A stretch of 7,753 nucleotides of DNA, taken from assembly GCA_903852955.1 (NCBI GenBank), contig CAINSH010000208.1:1-7753 (forward strand), given 5' to 3'. The DNA comes from an uncultured Actinomycetes bacterium. GTDB lineage: Bacteria > Actinomycetota > Actinomycetes > Nanopelagicales > Nanopelagicaceae. Shown one piece after another: positions 7,043-7,753 of this stretch (positions are counted from its first letter, which is position 1; each line of letters opens with the position of its first letter). Below the pieces are notes generated by a model, which was not told the origin of the DNA, ran no database searches, and saw only the letters and a list, made by a program, of their open reading frames with translations. The translations under genes were made by a program, and so were the position numbers.

Positions 7043-7636
7043 ATGGAAAAAGTTAATGTCTTTATTGGAGATAGTGTCACCGATTGCGGACGCGATATCG
7101 AACCGCCTTTTGGCGATGGATATGTACGTGAAATTGCCCGTTCTGGTGCATTAAGTGGTCAAATAATAAATGTTGGAACAAGTGGACACCGATTAATTGA
7201 TTTAGAAAAGCGCTGGCAGGTAGATGTCCTAGAACATAAACCAACATTAGTTTCAGTTGCGATTGGAATTAACGATACGTGGCGCAGATATGACGATAAC
7301 GATCCGACTAGTCTTGAAGATTTTCGAGAGAGATATTTACGAGTTCTACAGACCACAAAGGCCGCTTTTAACCCACAATTTGTGCTGTGCGAGCCTTTTC
7401 TGTTGGCGGTTCGAGATGAGATGAATACGTGGCGAGAAGATTTAGATCCAAAAATTGAAGTTGTTCATGAAATGGCAAAAGAGTTTGGCGCAGTTATTGT
7501 CCCTTTTGATAGACATTTAAATGAATTAGCGTTAACGATACCGATGGTTGAAATTGCAGAAGATGGGATTCACCCAACTGTTTTTGCTCATGCCGAGATG
7601 GCGAAGCTTTGGCTTAAATCGTTAGCTTTAGCGTAA
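7043..7636 (+). CDS. SGNH/GDSL-family hydrolase, probable cytoplasmic carbohydrate esterase
   Basis: This 197-residue single-domain hydrolase has all four SGNH blocks: GDSVTD (block I, nucleophile Ser11), NVGTSG (block II, oxyanion Gly45), GINDTW (block III, Asn77) and EDGIHPT (block V, Asp174 and His177). No signal peptide is visible (MEKVNVFIGDS starts at the first strand), so it should be cytosolic. Proteins of this size and motif set include sugar O-acetylesterases and lysophospholipase-like enzymes. As the last gene of an amino-sugar operon, removal of an acyl group from the imported sugar is a reasonable inference, but the exact substrate cannot be read from the sequence. It lies 9 nt after GH84, and its 3' end overlaps the convergent gene by 9 bp. 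Confidence 0.9.
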   Translation: MEKVNVFIGDSVTDCGRDIEPPFGDGYVREIARSGALSGQIINVGTSGHRLIDLEKRWQVDVLEHKPTLVSVAIGINDTWRRYDDNDPTSLEDFRERYLRVLQTTKAAFNPQFVLCEPFLLAVRDEMNTWREDLDPKIEVVHEMAKEFGAVIVPFDRHLNELALTIPMVEIAEDGIHPTVFAHAEMAKLWLKSLALA

Positions 7637-7753
7637 GTGAGCTTGTTCGTTAAGTGTACGAAGCGCGCGTAAACCATCTGAAGGCCACGCAGAAATCGTA
7701 GTTATCGAGCATGGTGAAACATCAATGTGAAAAATTGATTCAGAAGGAGCACC
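7628..7753 (-). CDS. C-terminus of convergent gene, possibly histidine phosphatase family (partial)
   Basis: On the minus strand a frame is open from the window edge (7753) to a TAA at 7630-7628, giving 41 residues. The end includes SITTISAWPSDGLRALRTLN and finishes NEQAHLR. This resembles the C-termini of actinobacterial phosphoglycerate-mutase-like histidine phosphatases, which often run P-x-S-[IVL]-[ST] + strand + DG + R..LN[DE]..HL. The match is from memory of the family pattern; the catalytic RHG motif would lie outside the window. Codon choice looks like the neighbouring genes. The stop falls inside the last codons of the SGNH gene, giving a 9 bp tail-to-tail overlap. If this is not a gene, 7637-7753 is an unexplained 117-nt spacer. 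Confidence 0.6.
   Translation of the reverse strand, partial: GAPSESIFHIDVSPCSITTISAWPSDGLRALRTLNEQAHLR

Noticed and set aside
7735..7753. AGAAGGAG near the right edge as a Shine-Dalgarno for a + strand gene
   Set aside because: It falls inside a minus-strand frame that looks coding (reads GAPSES there). The purine run is better explained as antisense of codons, though the window ends too soon to exclude it.

Overview
The window is one stretch of an accessory carbohydrate-utilisation operon, all on the + strand except for a gene fragment at the right edge. The AT-leaning but not extreme composition (low-to-mid 40s % GC by eye, not computed), very short protein extensions and near-zero gene spacing suggest a streamlined actinobacterium. 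A freshwater acI/Nanopelagicales-type lineage is my best guess. This is inference from style and gene content, not from a marker gene.

Layout, left to right: the last 27 codons of a protein fitting a sugar-binding lipoprotein (1-84); two ABC sugar permeases of the MalF/UgpA and MalG/UgpE types (96-1061 and 1058-1951); a ROK-family regulator with an N-terminal winged helix (1952-3169); a GH4 NAD/Mn-dependent 6-phospho-beta-glycosidase (3170-4453); a BadF/NAGK-type sugar kinase (4446-5417); a cytoplasmic GH84 beta-N-acetylglucosaminidase (5417-7033); and a small SGNH/GDSL hydrolase (7043-7636). The 3' edge holds the C-terminus of a convergent minus-strand gene, probably a histidine phosphatase (7628-7753). 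Junctions from left to right are: 11 nt gap, 4 nt overlap, 0, 0, 8 nt overlap, 1 nt overlap, 9 nt gap, then a 9 bp tail-to-tail overlap. There is no gene-free stretch over 300 bases.

Working model: an ABC importer, with its ATPase encoded elsewhere, brings in a beta-linked GlcNAc-containing oligosaccharide such as chitobiose or another amino-sugar glycoside. GH84 cleaves terminal GlcNAc inside the cell and the BadF-type kinase makes GlcNAc-6-phosphate. GH4 may act on a 6-phosphorylated disaccharide made by the kinase. The SGNH enzyme may remove acyl groups, and the ROK protein senses the sugar or sugar phosphate. NagA and NagB are not in the window.

The most striking non-coding signal is a perfect 16-bp inverted repeat with an AAAAA loop (116-152). 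It lies 31 nt after the binding-protein stop codon and inside the first codons of the first permease. It looks like an operon-internal expression-tuning or mRNA-stabilising hairpin. I found no mobile element, CRISPR array, RNA gene or defence system; the novelty here is metabolic and regulatory.
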